Shown here: piece after piece, positions 51,101-59,587 of the stretch | Layout of the letters: every line of letters starts with the position of its first letter | Position numbering within the stretch: position 1 is the stretch's first letter | Assembly: GCF_963668215.1 (NCBI RefSeq) | Contig: NZ_OY764190.1 | Coordinates: 3,472,001-3,536,000, forward strand | Origin: an uncultured Desulfosarcina sp. | GTDB lineage: Bacteria; Desulfobacterota; Desulfobacteria; Desulfobacterales; Desulfosarcinaceae | Length of the DNA: 64,000 nt | Direction: 5' to 3' | Notes under the pieces: generated by a model | The model's database searches: none | Told to the model about the DNA's origin: nothing | Seen by the model: only the letters and a program-made list of their open reading frames with translations | Translations under genes and position numbers: made by a program

Positions 51101-52365
51101 GAGGACCATCTGGGCTTGCACTCGATCAGTTCCAGCCAGGTGCGGATGTTCTGCAGATGGGCCGCATTCATCTGGATCTGCCAGTCGTTGCCCACCCCGC
51201 CCAGATTGGGAGTCTGGAAGCCCAGATCCACCACCTGATCGATAAAGTAGTTGACCATGTCGATTTCATCGGTCTGATACACGGCCTGGCCCATGTTGAG
51301 GACACAGGTGAGCGTGGTGGCCGGAAACTGTTCTGTCCGGGTTTTCAGAATATTGAATGTTTTCTCGATCAGATCGCCGATATGGCGGTAGCTTTCGTTG
51401 TTGATCAACCAGCCTACGGTACGGTTGATATCCCGCAGGGTTTCCTCGTAAATCATGTTCAGGTCCGAAATGCTCATGATGTGAAAGAGGAAGATCACCC
51501 GCCATTGGTTTCCCTGCCCGCATTCGGCGCCGGCTTCCTGGAGGATTTGGGGCATCTTGCGGTATTGTTCGACGATGGCGCCAAAATCGGTGAGGTCCAG
51601 CAGTTGGTTAAAAACCTCCCGGGTTTCTTTTCCCGGCATGTTTTCGATTTTTTGCAAACGGTCTTTCAGGCCGTGAAGCACTTCATGAGAAATCTCGGAA
51701 AAACAGGATCGGGCCCGCTCCGAATCCTTGATGGCCCCGGTGGCCGACTGGAAACTGTCCCATGGATCCTTGAGGCCGCACCAGAAATCGTAGGTGGTAT
51801 TGAACGCGCGGATCAGCAGATGGTTGAAGGTGGAATAGTCGCCGATATGTCCATCGCCGCGTTCCCCCAGCAGACGGATAATGCGCTTGAGCGGATAGAA
51901 GCTTTTGATGAACAGAAAGAAATGGTCCTGCCGGCAGCGATGAATCCAAGCGAACGCGCGGTCGATCATCGGCAGAAAATCGGGGATCCGGTCGCGCGAC
52001 TCTGTAACGATCTGCTGGAGATACAACAACAGGTTGTCCACGGCATCGGCACGGACGGCATCGTCTACCTTGGCCTCGATGGCTTCGCAGAAGATGCCCA
52101 CCATGGTTTCGGCCGCGTCCACGCCGCAGGGGTGGGACCGAAAAAGGTGAAAATAGTCCAGGGCGTATCCGCGGGCCTCGCCCACGATAAACTGCCAGTT
52201 GCGATAGGGGTGACTCAACTCCTGCAAAAAGGCGTTCACGTTTTCCGTCAGACCGTAATAACGGGACATGACCTCCTGGATGCACGCGTACTTGGAATCG
52301 ATGGTAACGTCCACATAGGTGTTGGCCAGATTGGCCTCGAGGGCTGTTGATTTGATCATGGGCAT
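48181..52365 (-). CDS. Giant protein with PPDK-like ATP-grasp and phosphohistidine domains
   Basis: A 1394-residue cytoplasmic protein. About residues 1-880 match nothing I know and look mostly helical. From about residue 905 comes an ATP-grasp region of the pyruvate phosphate dikinase/PEP synthase type (GNKGLNLLKLKNLGMPVPPG). Near residue 1330 is the swivelling phosphohistidine domain, GGLTSHASVVAHRLGKTC, with the catalytic histidine present. The C-terminal PEP/pyruvate barrel of true dikinases is absent, since the protein ends about 60 residues later. It is therefore a dikinase-like phosphotransfer enzyme with an unknown acceptor, as in rifampin phosphotransferase or glucan water dikinase layouts. 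A divergent 779-residue gene lies 247 nt away. Confidence 0.82.
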   Translation of the reverse strand: MPMIKSTALEANLANTYVDVTIDSKYACIQEVMSRYYGLTENVNAFLQELSHPYRNWQFIVGEARGYALDYFHLFRSHPCGVDAAETMVGIFCEAIEAKVDDAVRADAVDNLLLYLQQIVTESRDRIPDFLPMIDRAFAWIHRCRQDHFFLFIKSFYPLKRIIRLLGERGDGHIGDYSTFNHLLIRAFNTTYDFWCGLKDPWDSFQSATGAIKDSERARSCFSEISHEVLHGLKDRLQKIENMPGKETREVFNQLLDLTDFGAIVEQYRKMPQILQEAGAECGQGNQWRVIFLFHIMSISDLNMIYEETLRDINRTVGWLINNESYRHIGDLIEKTFNILKTRTEQFPATTLTCVLNMGQAVYQTDEIDMVNYFIDQVVDLGFQTPNLGGVGNDWQIQMNAAHLQNIRTWLELIECKPRWSSRLLSSLIIKLSLSGIFIRDTDLFPRDITRLLNSDIGPVFNLIKQLTRLFPSYFNDIGAEGKLREISTQLDEITHRRDILIHFLRKQSHVESSNRIIRFIEAVLNFWKTRDKAPLKPFVPPNIYAQIETRGAYIDGANALFGFLSERGFSIPHELLEIEDGQLRALLAKAPDVNPIDAERVALIAAFYKLLYHKYQLDHKSLHHHLAQLDRESFPELDMLQTALKETSLKQRLFKLMDYLDRLKTVILSEETYEIKADIYKKRHITIDIPSMYGSYHERKFDALGLTFRIESLINVLFEELVDQINLGLITRATFHDIYERLTLFDKALRLDGINSVELERQLDLLAHALEVRGFTLTQYLDIFKGFAVAVNNIINDYFNNIHGQNLTRILTHMKPDRILEKFLPREDAVDAEKLKHRVSEIFFRDRIATSLGLQQLDLFLTRILNTLFHQSNVLPKEKLHLLLNYDPQRIMTGLEEINNAAVGIIYMGNKGLNLLKLKNLGMPVPPGFIITTEAFRCRELIDGFEPVKENFRQQVRKHIVHVQQATGKRFGDPANPLLFSVRSGASISQPGMMETILNVGMNEEIAAGLAEKMHNPWFAWDNYRRFLQCHGMAYGLERDDFDAIIAEFKSRLGIPLKKGFTGEQMKMVALAYKARIQDEGVNVLEDPLDQLYMTINAVFESWESHRAKTYRKIMGISDDWGTAVTVQQMVFGNISPSAGSGVFFTHNPRWSGDTLSPWGDFTLENQGEDVVAGLVRTLPISVKQQELELRDTDITLETHFPDIYAAIRKWAARLIYKNGWSPQEMEFTFESESASDLYLLQTRDMSIRERKTVLAFDVEDDSTDRYLGHGVGVAGGAMSGRAVFTLAEIDRWREAEPQTDLILVRGDTVPDDIKEIYASDGLLTGRGGLTSHASVVAHRLGKTCVVGCGTLECNEKVKTARFNHVLIRSGDHISIDGRQGSVYQGMMKIRET

Positions 52366-52612
52366 GTCGGCACAGCGTCCTTTTTGTTAAGCCATCCAAA
52401 TGGATCTGATTCAAAATATCAGAGGGACGGCCTCTTTTCAAGCAACTCGATTGCCGGTCGATCCTGTTCGCGGCCGGCGGTCGCGGAACCCGGTCGGCGG
52501 ACATGCGGCTGCGGACCCGGGCTTTTCGTTTCCCGTTTTTTAAAATTTATGATATTCAGTAAATACGCTCTGGAATCGTTAGGTTCTCCCGTTGCAGGGC
52601 GATGGACCGGGC

Positions 52613-54931
52613 ATGGAATTCAATCTTGAGCTGAATGGCACCCACCGGAACCGTAATCTTTCTATCGCAACACAGGTCCTGGCTATGGATGAAAAAGAAA
52701 TTTTCCTGGACGATGCCGCAGAACAGCTTTTTGCACAGATCGAAGGAATAGAAGAAACCAAAAAAGGGCTCACGGCTGCGGAAATGATGGCCGAAAGTCT
52801 GGCTGCGGAGCAGAAGCAGCAGGATGTATGGCGGATTCTGCTCTGTGAAATTGTCCATCATGTTGCCGGTTATTTTCAACGCATCGATCCGGACGCCCGG
52901 AAGGCGGAGGAGCGCCAGACCTTTGACCAGCTTTCGGAAACGCTTTGCAAGCTTTCCCAGTTTCCCCAGCACGGCGGACGGGTTCTGATTCGCTACCGGG
53001 GGGTTTCCCAGAACAACGACATTCCCGAACGGTTGGACTACGAAATTCTATTCGGCAACATGCTGGTGGACCTGGATCTGGTCCCTTTGATGATCAAACG
53101 CCACGGACATCTGCTGTCCCACCTGCTGTCCCAGTTGCTGGATGATTTCAGCATTTTTTCCGAGCGCGGCATCAACAACCTGTGCCTGCACCTTCCGACT
53201 GAGGCGACTGAAGCGATGGACCGCCTGCGGCGCAGCCTGCTCATACTCTGCCGCCTGTATCGTGCTCACGCGAGCCAGAGGGATATCGTTCTCGGCCCCG
53301 GCAAAGAGAATGTCGTGCCGATGGTGGTCGACGAGAAGGGGGCGGTCAACAGCAATCTTACCCTGGTGGCCGGGGTGAACCGCTTGAGCGGCAAAACCAT
53401 GCGAAACCTTGTTTCCAAGGTGGATGCCTGGATCCAGAAAAAGGAGGCCTCCGAGGAGGGCTGCCAGTTTACCAGCGTTTACAACGCCATTTTCGGGTTG
53501 CCCAAGATCAGCGCCCAGATTTCTCCGCCGCCCATCGAGATCAACAATATGGACTGGCTGATGCGGGAGAGGAGCGAAAAGGAATTCACCCGCGAGAAGG
53601 CCAAGGTGGCCCGAATTATCGCCAGCCTGGAGAATTCTCCGGAAAAAGTGGCAAAGGTCATCAAGAGCGTATACGGAGACGACTACCAGAAGATCAACTC
53701 CCGCCTGTTGGAAGAACGGCTGGGCCTTTCCTCCCATCTGCTTGAAGCCATCGACAACAAGCCCAAGAGTGAAGATGCCCGCAAGGAGGTGTTGACCAAC
53801 CTTCAAAAGCGTCTGGATACGGTCCGGGACGATGTTTTCGACAACCTCTATTTTTCCCGTTCGGAAAACGACAAGGTCGGCTCCCGCGGTGTCATCATGG
53901 GCGCTGTCCACCGGCAGCTGTACAAGATGGTTTCATTTTTCAAGGGGCGCTCGGTTACCCGCAAAAAAATGACTTCCATGGTTAAAGGCGCCATCCAGTT
54001 CGAGGAGCGGGATTACGAAATTTTGTCCCGGGATTTCCGGATTAACATGGATGAGGCCCGGCAGCTGGTCGCCGACCTCAACGCCTGTTTCAACGACAAG
54101 GGGCGCTTTCTCAAAGGCGCATTTGCCGGGGCGATTCCAAGGTTTACCCGCTACGAAAAAAAAATATTCGAATTTCTGTGGCGCCACATGAAGGACGTGA
54201 TCGCTCCGGAAGACCGCAACGCCTTTCTCAATTCACTTCAGTCGCTTACCGCCCAGATGAACCAGCCCAAGCGGGCCTTCAAGATCCTTTTGGAGGATTT
54301 CCTCAAAGACCCGGAGGATATTCAGTTCTCGGATGCCAAAGCGCTCATGCTGGCCAACCTGATCCTGCACGATTACGACAAGGCGCTGGCCGACATCGAA
54401 ATTACCCCCGAGGATATCCTTTTCAGCCGCCAGGGACTCGACCAGGAAGTGGCGCGCTACGCCGCGTGGCGCATGGATCGGGACCAGGAATCCTATTTCG
54501 ACAAAGTCCGAAGCATTCACCAGGCCCTGTGCGAAGCCCTCGAATTTGGCCGGACGCGCCGGCACGGCCTGAGCGTCAAAGACCTGTTGGGTCTGGAGCG
54601 CGAGGTGTATATCTTTTTGGCCATGATCGAAACCACCGTCGGGCGTTCGGTGCTGCGCAGCGCCATCAACGAGTACGGCAGTCCGGAGTCCGACATCTAC
54701 TTTCTGAAGGAAAGCGACCGCTATATGTCGCACCTGCTGCAGAATTTGCGCATCTCCATTCGCGGCCTGGCCAATATCGGCAGCATCGAGAGCATACCGG
54801 CTCTCGAGGCGGTCAAAACCAGGGAGGAAGTGTTTCAGCGCCTCAAGAAAGACAAGGCCCATCGGGACCAGTCGCGGCTGATATCGGAATGGGTGGACGA
54901 GGCTGTTAAAATCATCAAATTTCGTTCCTGA
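52613..54931 (+). CDS. Large helical protein of unknown family, divergent to the dikinase-like gene
   Basis: A 772-residue cytoplasmic protein from ATG 52613 (a TTG at 52592 would add seven residues). It is predicted mostly helical, rich in Glu, Lys, Arg and Leu, with long amphipathic helices such as NLQKRLDTVRDDVFDNLYF. There are no membrane segments, no signal peptide and no recognised nucleotide-binding motif. It shares a promoter region with the dikinase-like gene on the opposite strand. I could not place it in a family; the pairing suggests it may be the regulator, scaffold or phosphate acceptor of that enzyme. Confidence 0.75.
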   Translation: MEFNLELNGTHRNRNLSIATQVLAMDEKEIFLDDAAEQLFAQIEGIEETKKGLTAAEMMAESLAAEQKQQDVWRILLCEIVHHVAGYFQRIDPDARKAEERQTFDQLSETLCKLSQFPQHGGRVLIRYRGVSQNNDIPERLDYEILFGNMLVDLDLVPLMIKRHGHLLSHLLSQLLDDFSIFSERGINNLCLHLPTEATEAMDRLRRSLLILCRLYRAHASQRDIVLGPGKENVVPMVVDEKGAVNSNLTLVAGVNRLSGKTMRNLVSKVDAWIQKKEASEEGCQFTSVYNAIFGLPKISAQISPPPIEINNMDWLMRERSEKEFTREKAKVARIIASLENSPEKVAKVIKSVYGDDYQKINSRLLEERLGLSSHLLEAIDNKPKSEDARKEVLTNLQKRLDTVRDDVFDNLYFSRSENDKVGSRGVIMGAVHRQLYKMVSFFKGRSVTRKKMTSMVKGAIQFEERDYEILSRDFRINMDEARQLVADLNACFNDKGRFLKGAFAGAIPRFTRYEKKIFEFLWRHMKDVIAPEDRNAFLNSLQSLTAQMNQPKRAFKILLEDFLKDPEDIQFSDAKALMLANLILHDYDKALADIEITPEDILFSRQGLDQEVARYAAWRMDRDQESYFDKVRSIHQALCEALEFGRTRRHGLSVKDLLGLEREVYIFLAMIETTVGRSVLRSAINEYGSPESDIYFLKESDRYMSHLLQNLRISIRGLANIGSIESIPALEAVKTREEVFQRLKKDKAHRDQSRLISEWVDEAVKIIKFRS

Positions 54932-55079
54932 TTCATTTTTGTAAATCGGGTACTTTTTCTTGACGGCGCCCGCATTTTATCTTCATTTTCCCGACAAACC
55001 GTCATCGAAGCCAACCCAATCTGCCGGGGCCAGTGACTGCGCACCGGCATATTTTTTTTGAGCATTAGCCAAAAAGGGC

Positions 55080-55108
55080 TTGACGTCTTTTGGGCTTATG
55101 CTTACTGT
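55080..55108 (+). promoter_or_regulatory. Sigma70-type promoter of the MinD/NifX operon
   Basis: TTGACG (55080-55085), 17-bp spacer, TACTGT (55103-55108), about 98 nt before the first MinD-like gene. The rest of the 274-nt gap after the 779-residue gene shows nothing I recognise. Confidence 0.5.
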
Positions 55109-55205
55109 GTTTGGGTCATAAACGCAGGCCCGAAAATGCGGTCGATTGCACCGGCTGTTCGAAGGCCGAATTGCCCGGTCTGCGGCAGATTGAGGAGGCT
55201 ATCCA

Positions 55206-56060
55206 ATGATTATCAGTATCGCCAGTGGAAAAGGTGGAACCGGAAAGACCACCGTGGCGACCAATATTGCCGTTTCCGTAGAAGGGCCGGTTCAACTGCT
55301 GGACTGCGATGTGGAAGAACCCAATGCCCATCTCTTTTTGCGGCCCGATATCGAAGATTCCCGGGTCGTCACCACACCGGTTCCGAAAATCGATCTGGAC
55401 AAGTGTGATCGATGCAGAAAATGTGCGCAGATCTGCCGTTTCAAGGCCATTGCCATCGCTGGTGACCTGGTGCTGACCTTTCCCGAACTGTGCCATAGCT
55501 GCGGCGGCTGCATGGCCATCTGTCCCCAAGGAGCCATTACCGAGACGGGGCGTGAACTGGGTGTGGTCGAGACCGGCGCCATGAACGGGGTCAGTTTCGT
55601 TCACGGGCGCATGCGGGTAGGGGAAGCCATGTCGCCGCCCCTGATCCGACTTGTCCGAGAGCGGACCTGGGACCGGGGATTGACAATCATTGATGCCCCG
55701 CCGGGAACCTCGTGTCCGGTGATTGCCGCCATGAAGAATACCGATTTCGTGCTGCTGGTCACCGAGCCCACCCCCTTTGGCCTGCACGATCTGAAGCTTG
55801 CCGTAGAGGCGGTCCGGACGCTGGGCATCCCCATGGGGCTGGTGCTCAACCGGTCCGATCTGGGCGATGACAAGGTGAAAGACTACGCCCGGAGCGAGGG
55901 GGTTCCGATCCTTATGGAAATTCCCTTCGACCGGCAGATCGCCGAAAGCTATTCGCGGGGCGAGATGTTTGCCCGGGTGCTTCCCGAATGGCGGACCCGT
56001 TTCCGAAAGTTGGTCGAGGAAATTGAAACCCTGGTCGAAAAGGGGGGCGCAACCAAATGA
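55206..56060 (+). CDS. MinD-type ATPase with inserted ferredoxin domain (1)
   Basis: A 284-residue MinD/Mrp-superfamily ATPase with the deviant P-loop GKGGTGKTT (residues 9-17). A two-cluster ferredoxin insert lies at about residues 60-112: CDRCRKCAQICR and CHSCGGCMAICP. DAPPGTSCPVIAAM is the conserved Walker B region. The 4-nt overlap with the next gene shows coupling. The pair resembles Orp3/Orp4 of the Desulfovibrio orange protein complex and similar metal-cluster handling ATPases. Function probably in iron-sulfur or mixed-metal cluster work. Confidence 0.9.
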   Translation: MIISIASGKGGTGKTTVATNIAVSVEGPVQLLDCDVEEPNAHLFLRPDIEDSRVVTTPVPKIDLDKCDRCRKCAQICRFKAIAIAGDLVLTFPELCHSCGGCMAICPQGAITETGRELGVVETGAMNGVSFVHGRMRVGEAMSPPLIRLVRERTWDRGLTIIDAPPGTSCPVIAAMKNTDFVLLVTEPTPFGLHDLKLAVEAVRTLGIPMGLVLNRSDLGDDKVKDYARSEGVPILMEIPFDRQIAESYSRGEMFARVLPEWRTRFRKLVEEIETLVEKGGATK

Positions 56061-56932
56061 AGGAACTCGTTATCTTGAGCGGCAAAGGGGGCACCGGTAA
56101 AACCAGCCTGACGGCGGCCTTTGCCAGCCTGGCCGGCGGCTGCCTGCTGTGCGATGCCGACGTGGACGCCGCCGATCTTCATTTGCTGATGCAGCCCGAC
56201 ATTCGCCGGCAGACCGATTTCATGGGCGGCGGAATCGCCTCCATCGATCCGCAACGTTGCACCCAGTGCGGCACCTGCATCGAGATGTGCCGCTGGTCGG
56301 CCATCGGACCGGATTTTGTGGTTGACGAAATCGAATGCGAAGGCTGCGGGGTGTGTGTCGATTTTTGTCCGGAACAGGCCATCGATTTCCCCCCGCAGAT
56401 CTGCGGGCAGTGGTTTATTTCCGATACCCGTTTCGGGCCCATGGTCCATGCCCGGTTGGGCATTGCCGAGGAGAATTCCGGCAAGCTGGTTACCCTGGTG
56501 CGCCAGCAGGCCAGCCAACTGGCCCAGGAGAAAGGCATCGACCTGCTGATTACCGACGGCCCTCCGGGCGTGGGCTGCCCGGTGATCGCCGCCGTCGGAG
56601 GCGCCACCAGCGCCCTGATCGTCACCGAACCTACGGTGTCGGGCATTCATGACATGCAGCGGGCCATCGAACTGTGCCGGCATTTCAAGGTGCCGGTGAT
56701 GGTGTGCATCAACAAATACGATCTGAACCTGGAGAAAAGCAGCGAAATCGAGGGCCTGGCCCGTGAGGGCGATCTGCCCGTCGTCGGCCGGGTTCCCTAC
56801 GATCCGGTGTTTACCCGGGCCATGGTCCAGGGCAAGACCCTTTTCGAATACGACGGAGAAGGATCTGCCGCCGAGCACTTGCGGTCGGTGTGGAAAACAA
56901 TTATGAACACAGCGGCCATGGCGGCCGAATAA
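56057..56932 (+). CDS. MinD-type ATPase with inserted ferredoxin domain (2)
   Basis: A 291-residue partner of the preceding gene. The P-loop GKGGTGKTS is at residues 9-17, and the ferredoxin insert at about 66-107 has CTQCGTCIEMCRW and CEGCGVCVDFCPE. DGPPGVGCPVIAAV follows. The two ATPases occur together in many anaerobes and probably form a heterodimer. The neighbouring NifX-like genes point to cluster or cofactor binding rather than cell division, although D. vulgaris Orp proteins were linked to septum formation. Confidence 0.9.
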   Translation: MKELVILSGKGGTGKTSLTAAFASLAGGCLLCDADVDAADLHLLMQPDIRRQTDFMGGGIASIDPQRCTQCGTCIEMCRWSAIGPDFVVDEIECEGCGVCVDFCPEQAIDFPPQICGQWFISDTRFGPMVHARLGIAEENSGKLVTLVRQQASQLAQEKGIDLLITDGPPGVGCPVIAAVGGATSALIVTEPTVSGIHDMQRAIELCRHFKVPVMVCINKYDLNLEKSSEIEGLAREGDLPVVGRVPYDPVFTRAMVQGKTLFEYDGEGSAAEHLRSVWKTIMNTAAMAAE

Positions 56933-57002
56933 ATGATCGTGCTTGACGGCATGGCCGTCTTCGTAGGCCGATAAACAAAGATAGAAAGGAGTAAACGATA
57001 CC

Positions 57003-57389
57003 ATGGAAAAAGGAAGAATCGCCGTCCCCTCGATGGAGGCGGGCGGCCTGGACGGTAAACGGTCCGGTCATTTCGGGCACTGCGATGTATTCACCCTCGT
57101 CGATGTCAAAGACGGCGCCATTGAGAAGGTTTCCATCCTTCCGAATCAGACCCATGTTCAGGGCGGCTGCATGGTGCCGGTCAACCTGCTGGCAGACAAC
57201 CAGGTCAATGCCCTGATCGTCGGCGGCATCGGCATGCGCCCGCTGATGGGGTTCCGCCAGGTGGGCATCGATGTGTATCATGATGATCAACGCCCCGATA
57301 TTCGTCCGGTGGTGGAAGATTTGATTGCCGGAAAGCTGCCCATGATCGCCGACAACCAGGTTTGCGGCGGTGGTGGCGGCGGGCACTGA
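57003..57389 (+). CDS. NifX/NifB-like dinitrogenase cofactor-binding family protein (1)
   Basis: A 128-residue protein of the dinitrogenase iron-molybdenum cofactor-binding (DiNase FeMo-co, NifX/NifY/NafY) family. RIAVPSMEAGGLDGKRSGHFGHCDVF is the usual first strand region, and GGIGMRPLMGF the conserved loop. The tail CGGGGGGH could bind metal. AAAGGAG precedes the ATG. Members of this family carry heterometallic clusters, including the Mo/Cu-sulfide of Orp. Same operon as the two ATPases, no nitrogenase genes nearby. Confidence 0.9.
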   Translation: MEKGRIAVPSMEAGGLDGKRSGHFGHCDVFTLVDVKDGAIEKVSILPNQTHVQGGCMVPVNLLADNQVNALIVGGIGMRPLMGFRQVGIDVYHDDQRPDIRPVVEDLIAGKLPMIADNQVCGGGGGGH

Positions 57390-57436
57390 TCCGCTCGGTT
57401 GAGCGATTCGCTTTCAGTATACAGAAAGGACAAACC

Positions 57437-57796
57437 ATGAAAATCGCCGTTACATCCACGGGAAAGGATTTGGATTCGCCCATGGATCCCCGGTTCGGGC
57501 GGGCGGCCTATATCCTGATTGTCGATCCCGATACGATGGCGTTCGAAGTCGTCGACAATGCCGAGAACGTCAATGCTTTCAAAGGCGCCGGTATTCAGGC
57601 GGCTGCAACGATCAGCGACAAGAAGGCCGATGTTCTGCTCACCGGATTTTGCGGGCCCAATGCCTTCAAAACCCTGGAAGCGGCCAACGTCAAGGTGGGT
57701 GGGGATGTGAGCGGAACCGTCCGCGAGGCGGTGGCCGCTTATGTCGACGGAAAGGTAGCCCTGGTTTCATCCCCCAACGCCCAGGGGCACTGGTAG
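57437..57796 (+). CDS. NifX/NifB-like cofactor-binding family protein (2)
   Basis: A 119-residue member of the same family: KIAVTSTGKDLDSPMDPRFGRA, then AGIQAAATISDKKADVLLTG and FCGPNAFKTL. It has only one cysteine (C94) compared with the previous protein's cluster-like tail. The start at 57437 follows AAAGGAC. It closes the operon; downstream lies a GC-rich gap with a CCGGCCGG-type inverted repeat and a T-run that could end transcription. Confidence 0.88.
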   Translation: MKIAVTSTGKDLDSPMDPRFGRAAYILIVDPDTMAFEVVDNAENVNAFKGAGIQAAATISDKKADVLLTGFCGPNAFKTLEAANVKVGGDVSGTVREAVAAYVDGKVALVSSPNAQGHW

Positions 57797-58085
57797 CCCC
57801 AGGCGTTGCGGTAAACCGCCGAAACAGCCGGAATCTTCGGCCGATAGCGCGTAGACGGATCGCACCTCCCTTTACGTCTGTGAAAACCGGCCGGTTTCCG
57901 GTGTGCGGCGCCGGCCGGCCGGCCTCCTTTTTACCTCCAAACCTCCTGTTTGTTTAAGACCGGCCCCGGCGTCGCACCTCCTGCGGCGGCACTTGCTTGT
58001 TGGATCTCTCCATAATTTGACGCCCAGCCTTTTTCGCAGTATCGTACGCCTGACTCCAATCGTTCAGACAAACGGAACTGCACCC

Positions 58086-58742
58086 ATGGCCCTGCCCGCG
58101 ACCCACATTCGTTTTGCCGTCACCCTTGCCGAGCAACTGGGCGTAGCGAACCTTCCGGCCTACCTTTCCGGGACCCTTTACCCGGACAGCCGCTGGCTGA
58201 CAGGCCTCGAACGCGAGCATACCCACGACCGGCGGTTTCTGGAGCCCGGATTCGCCACGGACGATTTCAGCCTCGGCTGGCACATCCATTGTGTGTGCGA
58301 TCATATTCAGGGCGGCATCCATGGCGATCTTTTCGACGGCCTTTTGCAACTGTCGCCGGATGAACGCTGGATCCGGGTGTCGGCGGCCAAAGCGGTGCAG
58401 GACGCCAACGATGCCGCCAAATGCGAAATCTCCCGTTATCTGCCGCTGCTCACCGATAACCGCACACCCAACGGCGAATCCGGTGAAGGCGTCGGCGCCT
58501 ACCTGGAACTGGTCAGTCGGGTATACAGCCGCGGCGTCCTGCCGGCATGGTCGGATTATGCGGCCTTGTGGGCCGGTGTGGGTCTGGACCGGCAGCGCAT
58601 TGCGCGGATTCAAGAAGAGGTGGAACGGATCATGGCGGACGAAATTTCGGTGAACAACCTTTACGACGTGTTCGAACAGATGGTGCATCGTTGGCGCCAG
58701 GGGAAATCGGAAGCCAAACAGGCGCATTGGAGGCGGAAATGA
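58086..58742 (+). CDS. Histidine-rich helical protein, zinc-phospholipase-C-like
   Basis: A 218-residue protein with a histidine pattern reminiscent of the zinc-dependent phospholipase C/S1-P1 fold: THIRF near residue 6, EHTHDRRF and WHIHCVCDHIQGG. There is no signal peptide, so it would act in the cytoplasm unlike typical members. The match is by motif only and not firm. The stop overlaps the FRG gene start by 4 nt. Confidence 0.5.
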   Translation: MALPATHIRFAVTLAEQLGVANLPAYLSGTLYPDSRWLTGLEREHTHDRRFLEPGFATDDFSLGWHIHCVCDHIQGGIHGDLFDGLLQLSPDERWIRVSAAKAVQDANDAAKCEISRYLPLLTDNRTPNGESGEGVGAYLELVSRVYSRGVLPAWSDYAALWAGVGLDRQRIARIQEEVERIMADEISVNNLYDVFEQMVHRWRQGKSEAKQAHWRRK

Positions 58743-59587
58743 CGACAACGGCACTGGAAACCGGCAACGACATCCGGGTGGAGAGTTGGTGCGAACTGTG
58801 CGAACGGCTCTATGCGAATTCCTGGCAGCAGGGCCTGATGCGGTTTCGCTCCAATTTTGCTTTTCGCGGGCTTTCGGACAAAGCCTATGATCTTCAAACC
58901 AGCTTTGCCCGGCGCTGCCGGGATTACACCCACCTGGAATACCACCTGCTGCGCAATTTCAGCAAATACGCCGAGGTGCCCTGGACCGGGGAGAATACCT
59001 CGGCCTGGCGCTGGCTCACCGTGGCCCAGCACCACGGCCTGCCCACCCGGCTGCTGGACTGGACCTATTCTCCTTTTGTGGCCGTCCATTTTGCCACCGC
59101 CGATACAAGCCGGTTCAACTGCGACGGGGTCATCTGGTACGCCGACTACGTCAAAATCAACCAGATGCTGCCCAGCCCCCTGGCCGACGAACTTGTCCGT
59201 CACGGTGCGCATGCCTTTACCCTGGAGATGCTGGAGCATGCCCTGGGCGATATCAAGGCCTTCGATGCCCTGGGCAGCGACCTGGTGCTTTTTTTCGAGC
59301 CGCCCTCCATTGATGCGAGAATTGTCAACCAGTTCGCCTTTTTCTCGGTCATGTCCAGTCCCACGGCCCAGTTGGACCGGTGGCTGGCAGGCCACCCGGA
59401 ACTGTACGGACGGATCGTAATCCCCCGGGATCTCAAGTGGGAGATCCGCGACAAACTGGACCAGGCCAACATCACCGAACGCATTCTCTTTCCGGGGCTC
59501 GACGGTCTGGCATCGTGGCTCACCCGGCAGTACACCCCCCGGGCCAACGCTCATAACCCATCGATCCAGCAAAGGAGAAATGAATGA
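58739..59587 (+). CDS. FRG-domain protein
   Basis: A 282-residue protein with an FRG domain. FAFRGLSDKAYDLQTSF contains the Phe-Arg-Gly triplet near residue 40, and TVAQHHGLPTRLLDWTYSPFVAVHFAT follows at about 96-121, the other hallmark. FRG proteins are widespread in phages, plasmids and defence islands, and their function is unknown. It is coupled by 4-nt overlaps to the genes on both sides, so it belongs to a real operon rather than being a cargo gene. Confidence 0.88.
   Translation: MTTTALETGNDIRVESWCELCERLYANSWQQGLMRFRSNFAFRGLSDKAYDLQTSFARRCRDYTHLEYHLLRNFSKYAEVPWTGENTSAWRWLTVAQHHGLPTRLLDWTYSPFVAVHFATADTSRFNCDGVIWYADYVKINQMLPSPLADELVRHGAHAFTLEMLEHALGDIKAFDALGSDLVLFFEPPSIDARIVNQFAFFSVMSSPTAQLDRWLAGHPELYGRIVIPRDLKWEIRDKLDQANITERILFPGLDGLASWLTRQYTPRANAHNPSIQQRRNE

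Noticed and set aside
48763..52350. Very long open frames (556 and 636 codons) opposite the dikinase-like gene
   Set aside because: They run antisense to a gene with clear catalytic motifs, have no recognisable domains and have the composition expected from the reverse frame of a GC-rich gene.
57003..57796. Nitrogenase locus
   Set aside because: NifX-like proteins are present, but no nifHDK or nifB; the genes belong with MinD-type ATPases instead.
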